From the NCBI GenBank assembly GCA_008012315.1, contig SSEL01000007.1, positions 62,001 through 126,000 of the forward strand: a stretch of DNA of 64,000 nucleotides, written 5' to 3'. Below are positions 24,550 through 32,660 of the stretch, in pieces. Made by a program: the position numbers and the translations under genes. The notes under the pieces were generated by a model. The model was not told the origin of the DNA and did no database searches. It saw only the letters and a program-made list of their open reading frames with translations. The number at the start of each line of letters is the position of its first letter. Positions within the stretch are counted from its first letter, which is position 1. Origin of the DNA: Rhodospirillaceae bacterium (GTDB lineage Bacteria; Pseudomonadota; Alphaproteobacteria; Dongiales; Dongiaceae).

Positions 24550-25398
24550 CTAGTGAGCTAAAAGCAGAGGAAATTTCCCATCTTCGATCATGTGGCGGGT
24601 TAGGCCGCCAAAAAGCTGCTGGCGTATGCGGCTATGGCTATAGGCGCCCATAGCAATTAGAGTTGCATCATTGAATAGAGCGGCCTCGACGAGCGATTCA
24701 CCCAGAGGCTTGGCCTGTCGGACATGACTGGGAGCGGCTGATATGCCGTGGCATCTAAGATACTCAATCAACTGGTGCAGCTCCCCAGTGTCGCAGTCCT
24801 TCTCCGGATAACAGAACACCGAGACACGCTCAGCCATAGAAAGAATGGGCATGGCTAGAGCCAACAACCTGCTAGCTTCTAGGCTGCCATCCCAGGCAAG
24901 AAGAATATGTTTTGTAAGGTCGGAAGGCGGGGCTTTGGGAAGTGTAAGAACGGGTCGACCCGTCTCTGCGACGGCTACTGTCAATACTTGTTCGGAAGTG
25001 GGTCTTTCGTTGTCCGGGAGAAGGCAAATGATCAAATCGTTTAATCTGCCAGTTTTCCGCAATTCAGTGACCGGGTTTCCGGTACGCTCGATGAAAGATA
25101 TTTGGCAAGACGCCATTCCGGTATGGACATTGACGTACTCGTACCGATGCTGAGACGTCCAATCTTTTAGCCGAATGGCAATATTTCGCTTAACAACTTG
25201 CGGCCCCTCTTCAAGAGCCTCCATCATTAGACCCGAGGTCACTACTTCGGACCCATAAACCGATTCTTCAATCGGTTCCGGCCGAAAATAGGCGACCTGA
25301 AGGCTGGCGGATCTACAATCTGTGAACCTTGCGGCCGCATCCAGCAGCCGATAATCCAGCGGGTCGTCAAAGAGCGGAATTAAAATGCGCCCGATCAT
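24550..25398 (-). CDS. Tandem universal stress protein
   Basis: A 282-residue protein with two Usp-type alpha/beta domains. The second is clearer (KHILLAWDGSLEASRLLALA, about 155-175; C-terminal TLIAMGAYSHSRIRQQLFGG), including the G-x-(Y/R)-x-H-S-R ATP-loop-like segment ending in a family-typical THMI-like TRHMIEDGKFPLLLAH. ATG 25398 is preceded at proper spacing by GGAGA (25406-25410); earlier in-frame starts lack this. It is divergent from the alcohol dehydrogenase gene, with an FNR/FixK-type box between them. Tandem Usp proteins of this kind are commonly induced by hypoxia; nucleotide binding is inferred. Confidence 0.88.
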   Translation of the reverse strand: MIGRILIPLFDDPLDYRLLDAAARFTDCRSASLQVAYFRPEPIEESVYGSEVVTSGLMMEALEEGPQVVKRNIAIRLKDWTSQHRYEYVNVHTGMASCQISFIERTGNPVTELRKTGRLNDLIICLLPDNERPTSEQVLTVAVAETGRPVLTLPKAPPSDLTKHILLAWDGSLEASRLLALAMPILSMAERVSVFCYPEKDCDTGELHQLIEYLRCHGISAAPSHVRQAKPLGESLVEAALFNDATLIAMGAYSHSRIRQQLFGGLTRHMIEDGKFPLLLAH

Positions 25399-25472
25399 GC
25401 TCATTCTCCATGCCGACGACATATTAGTGGGTCGTATTCTCGGCAGTTTATGGATGGCACCGGCAGTTCTCA

Positions 25473-25486
25473 TTGACCTCCATCAA
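25473..25486. promoter_or_regulatory. FNR/FixK-type box between usp and adh
   Basis: TTGAC-CTCC-ATCAA matches the anaerobox consensus at 9 of 10 half-site positions. It lies between divergent genes, 75 bases before the Usp start and 105 bases before the dehydrogenase start, so it could serve either or both promoters. Confidence 0.62.
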
Positions 25487-25590
25487 GGTATTCAGAAAAA
25501 GTTCATTGAAAATACGAACTAAAGAACGGTCTTTGGTTTGGCAGATAGCAGCACAAGGGCTTTTTGACAGCAGCTAGAGAGGTAATGGCA

Positions 25591-26574
25591 ATGCGTGCGA
25601 TGGTCTTGGACGGGCGGCGCGGGAATTTGCAGTTACGCCATCAGGCCGCCCCATCACCTGGATCAGGGCAGATTCAACTGCGCGTAGCTGCCTGTGCGGT
25701 CTGCCGCACCGATCTGCACATTATTGATGGGGAGCTTCCTAAGCCAAAGGCAGATTTGATTCCAGGGCATGAGATCGTGGGATATGTGACCATGCTCGGC
25801 GATGGTGTGACGAATTTCGGCATAGGAGATCGCGTTGGCGTCCCCTGGCTGGGGCATACCTGTGGCACGTGTAAATATTGCCTGGCAGGTACTGAAAATC
25901 TCTGCCTTTCCCCCCTCTTCACCGGATACGATATTGATGGCGGCTTTGCCGAAATGGCTGTCGCGGACGCACGCTACTGCTTTCCGATTCCGATGCCCTA
26001 TGACGATATTTCGGCTGCGCCACTTCTATGCGCAGGTTTAATTGGCTACCGAGCCTATATGATGACGGCCGACGCACACAAGATCGGATTCTACGGGTTT
26101 GGTGCGGCGGCCCATATTCTGGCCCAAGTTGCCCGATACGAAGGGCGGCAGGTCTTTGCCTTCACTCAAAGAGGCGATTTAGAGGCGCAGAAGTTCGCGC
26201 ACGAGCTGGGCGCCACCTGGTCAGGCGCTTCAGATGAGGTGCCACCAGAAGAATTGGATGCTGCAATTATCTTCGCGCCGGTTGGTGGCCTCGTTCCATC
26301 GGCACTGAAAGCGCTACGCCGAGGCGGATGCGTCATCTGCGCCGGCATCCATATGAGTGATATTCCCAGCTTTCCCTACAGGCTGCTCTGGCAGGAACGC
26401 AGCATCCGTTCTGTTGCTAATCTGACCCGAAATGACGGCGATGCGTTTCTCCGCCTCGCGCCGCTGGTTCCGGTTACAACCAAGGTCCAGGTCTATCCCT
26501 TAGAGGAGGCCAACAAAGCACTCGCCGATTTGCGGGATGGCAAGCTTGAAGGAGCGGCAGTCATCGTTCCATAA
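25591..26574 (+). CDS. Zinc-dependent alcohol dehydrogenase
   Basis: A 327-residue medium-chain dehydrogenase. The catalytic zinc site is formed by Cys in CAVCRTDLHIIDGE and the GHEIVGYV segment. The structural zinc lobe is visible as CGTCKYCLAGTENLC. A Rossmann segment, IGFYGFGAAAHILAQVARYE, follows near residue 160, with GFGAAA in place of the classic GxGxxG. Slightly short of the usual 340 residues but complete. GAGAGG precedes ATG 25591 at good spacing. Dehydrogenases of this subgroup recur in low-oxygen clusters with phosphoketolase and Usp proteins, suggesting a role in fermentative NAD(P)H disposal. Substrate not determinable. Confidence 0.88.
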   Translation: MRAMVLDGRRGNLQLRHQAAPSPGSGQIQLRVAACAVCRTDLHIIDGELPKPKADLIPGHEIVGYVTMLGDGVTNFGIGDRVGVPWLGHTCGTCKYCLAGTENLCLSPLFTGYDIDGGFAEMAVADARYCFPIPMPYDDISAAPLLCAGLIGYRAYMMTADAHKIGFYGFGAAAHILAQVARYEGRQVFAFTQRGDLEAQKFAHELGATWSGASDEVPPEELDAAIIFAPVGGLVPSALKALRRGGCVICAGIHMSDIPSFPYRLLWQERSIRSVANLTRNDGDAFLRLAPLVPVTTKVQVYPLEEANKALADLRDGKLEGAAVIVP

Positions 26575-26602
26575 GCCGTTTTTGGCTTCTTTTGAGTGAC
26601 GA

Positions 26603-26616
26603 TTGATCTCTATCAA
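26603..26616. promoter_or_regulatory. Consensus FNR/FixK box upstream of the CBS-BON gene
   Basis: TTGAT-CTCT-ATCAA is a perfect match to the anaerobox consensus, centred about 66 bases before the CBS-BON start. It is the best example in the window and supports oxygen-responsive control of this gene. Confidence 0.75.
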
Positions 26617-26675
26617 AGGAAAGGTCTGGGAAGCGCGAATACTGAGCCAGTAATCCCCGGTTCAAGGAGAGCGAT

Positions 26676-27386
26676 ATGTATGTGTCAGACGTTATGTCAT
26701 CAAATGTGATCTGTGTTCATGCTGAGAGTCGTATCGTCGACGCAATTCGACTGATGTTGGACAAGCATATTGGTGGTGTTCCTGTGGTGGATGGTGGTGG
26801 CAAAGTCGTTGGAATGGTGACTGAAGGCGACCTAATGCGCCGCGCTGAGATAGGCACCCAAAAACAACATGCCAGTTGGCTTTCATGGCTTGTTTCAGAT
26901 GCGCAGCGTGCTCAGGACTACTTTCACTCCCATACCCAAAGAGTAAGCGATGTCATGACGGCGGACGTGATTTCTGTATCCCCGACGACGCCGCTCGATC
27001 AGGCAGTGGCCCTCATCGAGAAAAACCGCGTCAAGCGACTTCCAGTTCTTAGAGAGGGAAGGGTAATCGGCATATTGGCGCGGGCGGATGTCCTCAGGGC
27101 AATAATGCGACAATTGGCAGCCGATACGGACCCGACGGATGCGGAAATTGGCCTTCGCGTGGAAGAGGAATTAAAGAAGCAGCCGTGGGCCCCGCTAGAG
27201 ATGGTCGATGTGACTGTTAGGAGCGGCGTCGTTGAGCTTCGAGGAACGGTAACGGATCCACGGTTCAAAGATGCATTACGCGTGCTGGCGGAGAACGTGC
27301 CGGGTGTGGTGGGCGTCAAAGACTACCTGATCTGGGCGGAGCCGGCAACGGGCGTGGCGCTCGGTCCGGCAGGAGAGCTCTGGTAA
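26676..27386 (+). CDS. CBS-CBS-BON domain protein
   Basis: A 236-residue protein with two CBS motifs (residues 1-62: VSDVMSSNVICVHAESRIVD, HIGGVPVVDGGGKVVGMVTE; about 90-150: VSDVMTADVISVSPTTPLDQ, RVKRLPVLREGRVIGI) and a C-terminal BON domain (about 160-225: VTVRSGVVELRGTVTD). CBS pairs bind adenine nucleotides, whereas BON domains are usually thought to bind membranes or envelope components. A consensus FNR/FixK box lies upstream and a good SD (AAGGAGAG) precedes the ATG. Probably a stress-induced energy-status sensor or adaptor; no enzyme activity is expected. Confidence 0.92.
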   Translation: MYVSDVMSSNVICVHAESRIVDAIRLMLDKHIGGVPVVDGGGKVVGMVTEGDLMRRAEIGTQKQHASWLSWLVSDAQRAQDYFHSHTQRVSDVMTADVISVSPTTPLDQAVALIEKNRVKRLPVLREGRVIGILARADVLRAIMRQLAADTDPTDAEIGLRVEEELKKQPWAPLEMVDVTVRSGVVELRGTVTDPRFKDALRVLAENVPGVVGVKDYLIWAEPATGVALGPAGELW

Positions 27387-27499
27387 TGTACTTTCCGCAA
27401 AACCAATAGGATGACCCTCGGGGGAAGGCTGGCTTCCGGCAGCCTTCTCTGTTATCCCGTAAAACAACAGGCTTTTCGCGGCCCCAGCTCCGAAGATGG

Positions 27500-28008
27500 A
27501 GGGTCTGTTTTGCCGCATCCTTTAAGCCGTGAGTTTGCCGAGCAGTCGCTTGGGCCTGTTCGAATTCCTGTTGTGCTGCAAAACCTTGTCCGAGAAGAGT
27601 CTGTCGCCGATCAAGACCGCGCTGCGCATTAAAAAGCACGGCTTGATAGGCGACGACGCTGGCGCGGTCCCGGGCGATTTCCTCCGGTCGACTACCGGCT
27701 TTCATACGGGAGACAACGGCACGTTGGGCATCGGCACGGGCGAAGGCAAAGTTGCACAGGCTTTCATAAGTGGCCATGTCGAGCAAGGCAATCTCCTGGT
27801 CCTGAGCGACCAGATCTCCCTCCTGAACCTTCATCTGCCGCACAGTTCCTTCGGAATTGAAGGTGAGGTCAACTTCGCGAATATCGACATTTCCATACAG
27901 GGTTAGAAGCTCATCTCCTCTTTGGAATACATCCAAGTAACTCTACGCCACGAGTATCGCGATGGCGGCGACAATTGCGAGTACGGCCGAAGAGCGGGGA
28001 ACACGCAT
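27500..28008 (-). pseudogene. HlyD-family membrane fusion protein with in-frame amber stop and lost C-terminus
   Basis: ATG 28008, with the SD GGAAGGAATAGGA, encodes a signal-anchor (RVPRSSAVLAIVAAIAILVA). An in-frame TAG at codon 22 follows, and the same frame then continues without shift as SYLDVFQRGDELLTLYGNVD and REVDLTFNSEGTVRQMKVQE, the biotinyl-lipoyl-like start of an HlyD/YbhG-type adaptor. The coiled-coil arm follows (RGLDRRQTLLGQGFAAQQEF). Around 27500 similarity ends and the frame overruns the convergent CBS-BON gene, so the barrel and membrane-proximal domains are missing. One nonsense mutation plus truncation makes this non-functional. Confidence 0.8.
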
Positions 28009-28061
28009 TCCTATTCCTTCCGACGATTGCAGAAATCCATTGCCGCGGCCGGTATCGGAAA

Positions 28062-28075
28062 TTGATCTTCGTCAA
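28062..28075. promoter_or_regulatory. FNR/FixK-type box upstream of the K+ channel gene
   Basis: TTGAT-CTTC-GTCAA matches the anaerobox at 9 of 10 half-site positions. It lies between the divergent HlyD pseudogene (54 bases from its start) and the channel gene (139 bases from its start). It may originally have driven the HlyD gene. Confidence 0.55.
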
Positions 28076-28213
28076 CGCGCCAATCGGAAGGATAGCTGAA
28101 TGCTATTGGGCCAGTGGCGGATGGGAAACGAAAAGCGCAAGCCTACGGTTCTGGATCTCATCCAATTACTGGCCTCAGTGCCTATTCAATGCTTTAGAAA
28201 ATGAGAAAGCGCC

Positions 28214-28672
28214 GTGACAGACACAGCACCGTTCTCCTTGCTGATGAACCTTGCGCTCGGCGCTGCGGTCATTTCGATAACCGTCTTAACGCATACGATC
28301 GGCCTCATCGCAGTGACGCATTTGATGGGCGCCGTTTATCGGGGGATGAAACTGCACCTCCACTCCGTTGGAAAAACAGTGTCGATGGTAGCGACCGTTC
28401 TGGGGCTCTTTCTCGTCCATACCGCGGAGATTTGGACCTGGGCTTTGGTTTACATAGCCCTTCACGCATTCGAGACTTTCGAAGCGGCGCTTTATTTTTC
28501 GACGGCTACGTTTTCCACCATCGGCTATGGCGATATGATCCTGCGCGCCGACTGGCGTCTCCTAGGGTCGCTCGAAGGAGTTAGCGGGTTTCTGTTAATC
28601 GGCTGGTCAACGGCCTATCTGGTGGCAGCCTCCACCCGTCATGGGCCATTCCGAATTGGCGAACACTTTTGA
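28214..28672 (+). CDS. Small two-TM potassium channel family protein
   Basis: A 152-residue membrane protein of the Ion_trans_2 type. Hydrophobic segments are visible around residues 10-40, 55-85 and 115-140. The pore loop reads YFSTATFSTIGYGDM, with the K+ selectivity filter TIGYGD at residues 102-107. There is no cytoplasmic RCK/TrkA-N domain, so it resembles minimal bacterial channel subunits that assemble as tetramers. The start is GTG with a modest purine leader. It is probably part of the same stress island, with an FNR/FixK-like box upstream. Role in membrane-potential or osmotic adjustment is inference. Confidence 0.85.
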   Translation: MTDTAPFSLLMNLALGAAVISITVLTHTIGLIAVTHLMGAVYRGMKLHLHSVGKTVSMVATVLGLFLVHTAEIWTWALVYIALHAFETFEAALYFSTATFSTIGYGDMILRADWRLLGSLEGVSGFLLIGWSTAYLVAASTRHGPFRIGEHF

Positions 28673-28689
28673 AAATCCTTTCATCTCGG

Positions 28690-28965
28690 CCCGGGTGGGC
28701 CTTGGCAATCCGTACGATGTGTATCTTCATGACACAAATGATCGCCGTCTATTCACGCAGTCCCACCGTTTTCAGCCACGGATGCGTGGGGGTATCACGT
28801 GCGGTAGAACTCGCCAAGCTATTGCTAAAGCCAGATCGGAATTGGCCTGGTCAGCGGGTTGATGAGGCAATCGGAAGCCGTTGCAGTATCCGCATCAATC
28901 TGATCGAAACGGTCCCGGTTCACGTAATTTATGACACAGCATGGGGGATGACGCCGGCATGATCC
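28690..28965 (+). pseudogene. L,D-transpeptidase (YkuD) C-terminal fragment with frameshift
   Basis: One frame encodes GNPYDVYLHDTNDRRLFTQS. After a shift near 28765 the next frame gives FSHGCVGVSRAVELAKLLL, then the terminal VPVHVIYDTAWG pattern. This is the YkuD catalytic core, in which the Cys of SHGC(I/V)R attacks the peptidoglycan donor stem; here the motif reads SHGCVGV, so the usual Arg after the Cys is also altered. No N-terminal half is found upstream, where the channel gene ends. A truncated, frameshifted remnant. Confidence 0.78.
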
Positions 28966-29023
28966 AATTTCGCGACGATATATACTGATGGCTCCAACGG
29001 CTGGCGATATCTGGCTGCGTGCT

Positions 29024-31645
29024 TTAGGTAACCAGCCCAGTTTTCCAGAGATGCTTTAGGAGCTCGAGAACTGCAACCAGTATGGCCGTGGTCCCTAGGC
29101 ATACGGCAAGGTCATCCAAATGAAGGGGGCCAAACTGGAATAGCTGTTCTGCTGGCGTCCAGGTGATCGCTGCGAGGAGTAGTGGCAGAGCCAACCCCAT
29201 CACGGCCCAAAGCATAGGATTTCTGCGCGAGATTGCACTCCAAAGCGAGCTCGAAAAAGAGCGGTTCACTAGGATAAGTCCGACATTCGTCAAAAGCAGA
29301 GCAGCAAAGCTTAGGGCGCGGAGTTCGGTCTCAGGCATCCCGCGATATATCCCCAGAAAATAGATGGCGATAACGAGCAGAAGAGCCAAACTGCCCTGTG
29401 CCAGGTTCCAGACGATCAGACCCAGTGGTAACAGGGCACTCCGTGGCGATCTTGGCGGGCGACGCATGAGGTTGCGTTCATCAGGCTCGGCTTCGAAGAC
29501 AACTGAACACACGGGATCGATAACCATCTCTAGAAAGGCGATATGAATCGGTGCGAGTATAATCGGGGTACCGAACACGAGTGGGAGGAGAGCGAGGCCG
29601 GCAATGGGTACGTGTACCGCTACGATATAGCCCATTGCCTTTCGCAGGTTGTCGTAAATGCGCCGACCGAGCCGTATAGTCTTTACGATCGAGGCAAAAT
29701 TGTCATCCAACAGAACGATCGACGAAGCTTCGCGAGCGACATCGGTGCCGCGTCCGCCCATGGAAATGCCAATATCTGCAGACTTGAGGGCGGGGGCATC
29801 GTTCACGCCATCTCCTGTCATCGCAACGACTTCGCCAGCAGCTTTAAGCGCCCGAACAATGTGCAGCTTCTGGGTCGGCAAGACGCGGGCGAACACGGAC
29901 GTCTTCCGGAGAGTCACAGCTTGGTTCGCTTCAGCGAGATTTTCGATCTCATCTCCCGTCATCGCCGCTGTGGAGGCTAAACCCGCTTGGCGTGCGATTG
30001 CTACGGCGGTCGCTGGATAATCTCCTGTAATCATAACGACGCGAATACCAGCAGCCTGACATTCCGCCACCGCTTTAGGTACTTCGGCGCGCAATGGATC
30101 TGCCAGCCCGACGAGACCTAGGAAGGTGAAGGTCAGGTCAGTTGGCGTTGCTGGCCAGGATGGTTCCGAGAGTGTCGTCCGCGCCACGGCAAGGACACGC
30201 ATCCCTTCCGCCGCCATAACGTCAACTTCTTGTCGCAGACGTCCAACCATAAAGGAATCGAATCCGCAAAGACGTGCCACAGCTTCAGGGGCACCTTTTG
30301 CAGCCACAACATGAGTGTTGTCCCTAGTAGATAGCCATATCTGAGTGATGGCCAGGAGTTCCGGTCGCAGTCCCCAGGAATGGACGAGCGTCCGGCCATC
30401 ATGTGGGGAGTGACGCGCTGAGCGCGTCGTGCGTTCGAGCGAGTGAAACGCCTGTTCCATTGGATCGGAGGGATTTATAGCCGAAGCCAAGACGCCCGCT
30501 TCCACGAGTGACGAGAAATTCTCCGGTAATGCTTCGTTCTTGACAGCTGCAGGACGATAGATGTGCCCTCCGGAGCGCAATTCGACGACAGTCATGTGAT
30601 TTTCAGTGAGGGTCCCGGTCTTGTCAGTACATAAAACCGTCGCGGATCCCAATGTCTCGATAGCTGCCGACCGCCGTGTGAGCACACGGGCTTTCGAAAT
30701 ACGTCGCGCTCCCATCACCATGAACACGGTAAGGACGAGCGGGAATTCCTCCGGCAGCATCGCCATGCCAATCGCAATGCCGCCTAACAGTGCCTCTAGC
30801 CAATCTCCTCGGAAAATCCCAAATAGCAGTACGGCCGCAATGCTGACGCCGAAGCCGCCAGCGGCGGCGATGCGCACAAGCTGCCGTGTTTGTTGAGTCA
30901 GGCGTGGGGGCACATCCTCGATGGTTTGAAGCGTGGTACCGATCCGACCCATCTCACTGCGGAGGCCCGTTGCTGTAACCTCGGCTACGCCATGTCCGCG
31001 CACCACCAGGCTCCCGGAAAATACGGATGGCAAGCCGTCGCCACCGGGTTTCGCCGATTGAACGACGGGGCCGGCAACCTTCGAGACGGGTACGGATTCC
31101 CCTGTTAATAAGGACTCATCGATTAGCAGATCGCTACTTGTGTGCAAGCACCCGTCAGCAGGAACGCGGTCGCCTTCCACAAGCTCAATGAAGTCGCCGC
31201 GTACCACATCCCGCCCCGGAACACGTTGCCGCCGGCCGTCTCGGATGACCAACGCCCGCGGACTGGCGAGATTTTGAAGCGCTTTTAATACCTTCTCGCT
31301 GCGACTCTCTTGTACAATGGCGATGGCAACGGAGATGGTTGCAAAGATCAGGAGAAGGATAGCCTCCTGAAGGTCGCCCAGCGCGAAGTAAATTGCGCCG
31401 GCGCCGATCAAAAGCCCAAACATCGGTTCCTTAAACAGCTCAAGGGCGATACGTAGCACCGTCCGCTCTCGTTTGCGAGGGAGTTCGTTGTATCCTTCGA
31501 CCGCAAGGCGCAATGCGGCTTCAGCTGCACTCAAGCCGCAGATGGGTTCGGTCACCTTTTGAATCTCGTCCGGCGGGGTAAGTTGTGATGGGTCCGAAAA
31601 GTGCTTCGCCGGTGAGTTAGCAGCGTGAGGCCCATATCCACTCAT
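29024..31645 (-). CDS. P-type cation-transporting ATPase (P2/P3-like)
   Basis: An 873-residue P-type ATPase with complete catalytic machinery. It has an actuator loop LLTGESVP (181-184), membrane helix 4 motif MLPEEFPLVL (about 297-306), phosphorylated Asp341 in CTDKTGTLTENHMTV, and a hinge MTGDGVNDAPALKSADIGI. The N-terminal cation-ATPase segment (GLSAAEAALRLAVEGYNELP) and six C-terminal helices are present. The P-E-E-F-P motif resembles bacterial Ca2+/Mg2+ or PMA-type pumps, and close relatives accompany phosphoketolase/Usp stress clusters. The transported ion cannot be fixed from sequence. It is transcribed toward the broken L,D-transpeptidase gene; the upstream gap contains an anaerobox. 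Confidence 0.9.
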   Translation of the reverse strand: MSGYGPHAANSPAKHFSDPSQLTPPDEIQKVTEPICGLSAAEAALRLAVEGYNELPRKRERTVLRIALELFKEPMFGLLIGAGAIYFALGDLQEAILLLIFATISVAIAIVQESRSEKVLKALQNLASPRALVIRDGRRQRVPGRDVVRGDFIELVEGDRVPADGCLHTSSDLLIDESLLTGESVPVSKVAGPVVQSAKPGGDGLPSVFSGSLVVRGHGVAEVTATGLRSEMGRIGTTLQTIEDVPPRLTQQTRQLVRIAAAGGFGVSIAAVLLFGIFRGDWLEALLGGIAIGMAMLPEEFPLVLTVFMVMGARRISKARVLTRRSAAIETLGSATVLCTDKTGTLTENHMTVVELRSGGHIYRPAAVKNEALPENFSSLVEAGVLASAINPSDPMEQAFHSLERTTRSARHSPHDGRTLVHSWGLRPELLAITQIWLSTRDNTHVVAAKGAPEAVARLCGFDSFMVGRLRQEVDVMAAEGMRVLAVARTTLSEPSWPATPTDLTFTFLGLVGLADPLRAEVPKAVAECQAAGIRVVMITGDYPATAVAIARQAGLASTAAMTGDEIENLAEANQAVTLRKTSVFARVLPTQKLHIVRALKAAGEVVAMTGDGVNDAPALKSADIGISMGGRGTDVAREASSIVLLDDNFASIVKTIRLGRRIYDNLRKAMGYIVAVHVPIAGLALLPLVFGTPIILAPIHIAFLEMVIDPVCSVVFEAEPDERNLMRRPPRSPRSALLPLGLIVWNLAQGSLALLLVIAIYFLGIYRGMPETELRALSFAALLLTNVGLILVNRSFSSSLWSAISRRNPMLWAVMGLALPLLLAAITWTPAEQLFQFGPLHLDDLAVCLGTTAILVAVLELLKHLWKTGLVT

Positions 31646-32026
31646 TGGTCAGCCCGTTGACACAATTCCGGAGTAAGTTCTTGCATACTCGAAAGCTCGC
31701 CCTAGTTCTGGGGGGCGTGCCGTTGTATCTCAACTCTTCCGTCCGGAGGTTATTCTAGAGAGTGCCTCCGCTTGGCGAGTTGATTCAGATCAAGGGCCAT
31801 TATGCTTTCCGCAGGTATCTTCCATTCCGATGCCTGACGTCGTGATCGCCAGGGCACCGCAATGCGTGTGGTTGAGGGCTTTACCCAAGTAGTCCTGTGC
31901 AGTGGAGGATTTTCCGCACGCCGGCTCCTCTTGCGCAGCCAGGAATTTATTGCGCCGCTTGACAACACCAGAAATGGCCATATGGACTGGCTCGCTATAT
32001 TGCTTGGTTATACAGTTGGGGGACAC
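31646..32026. other. Divergent intergenic region between the P-type ATPase and cytochrome b561 genes
   Basis: About 380 bases without a supported gene. It contains the FNR/FixK box at 31780-31793. The minus strand has a protein-like stretch (LAAQEEPACGKSSTAQDYLG and following) whose family I cannot identify, possibly a gene remnant. The cytochrome frame is open upstream of its start, but that part lacks b561 similarity. Confidence 0.5.
31780..31793. promoter_or_regulatory. Consensus FNR/FixK box in the ATPase/cytochrome b561 gap
   Basis: TTGAT-TCAG-ATCAA is a perfect match to the anaerobox consensus. It is 135 bases from the P-type ATPase start on one side and 234 from the cytochrome start on the other, so the ATPase is the likelier target. 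Confidence 0.72.
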
Positions 32027-32563
32027 ATGACCGAACGCAGGAGCATTGATAGTTACAACCGGGCGGCGCGCCTTTTTCACTGGTCCATCGCAGCGCTGAT
32101 GGCGGGGATGTATCTCACCGATTGGACACGCAGCGCCTTGGAACGCAATTCGCCGGAGCGCAGTTTCGTCCTCGCGACGCATATGTCCCTTGGTGTCCTC
32201 GTTTTCATCCTGACTCTGGTGCGCGTGGTATGGCGACTGCGAAGGGGCGCGCCGGCACCGCTGCCTGCACCAGGCCTGTTTCGTCTCGGCTCTAAGCTAG
32301 GCCATGTTGCGCTTTATCTCGCTACTCTCTTCCTGCCCGTTACGGGCGCTCTGCGCGCCCTGGCAGGTGGCAAGCAGATCTATTTCTTTGGATTGCCATT
32401 AGTGGGGCCACTCGATCGGGACGAGGCGGTGCTCGGCGCTACGCAGGTGCTCCACGGCGATCTGTTGATGAATCTCCTGCTGGCCCTGATCGGCGTCCAT
32501 GTCCTGGCAGCGTTGTGGCATCATTTTGTGCTCAAGGATCATACTTTACGACGCATGGTTTGA
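32027..32563 (+). CDS. Cytochrome b561 family protein
   Basis: A 178-residue four-helix membrane cytochrome beginning TERRSIDSYNRAARLFHWSI, the typical N-terminus of the prokaryotic cytochrome b561/YceJ group. Candidate haem-ligating histidines are in ARLFHWSIAALM, LATHMSLGVLVF, QVLHGDLLMNL and LIGVHVLAALWHHFVLKD. ATG 32027 follows a G-rich SD (TTGGGGGACAC); the open frame extends to 31862 but without matching sequence. It probably accepts electrons from quinol or superoxide in the inner membrane. The fit with the low-oxygen and oxidative-stress theme is contextual. Confidence 0.9.
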   Translation: MTERRSIDSYNRAARLFHWSIAALMAGMYLTDWTRSALERNSPERSFVLATHMSLGVLVFILTLVRVVWRLRRGAPAPLPAPGLFRLGSKLGHVALYLATLFLPVTGALRALAGGKQIYFFGLPLVGPLDRDEAVLGATQVLHGDLLMNLLLALIGVHVLAALWHHFVLKDHTLRRMV

Positions 32564-32660
32564 GCGCTAAGTCGAAGCCGAGAGCACGTCATTCGATCCC
32601 AAATCAAGCGCAATGGATTCCTTTGGGCAGCTCTGGCACGTTTTACTTTTTGCAAAATCG

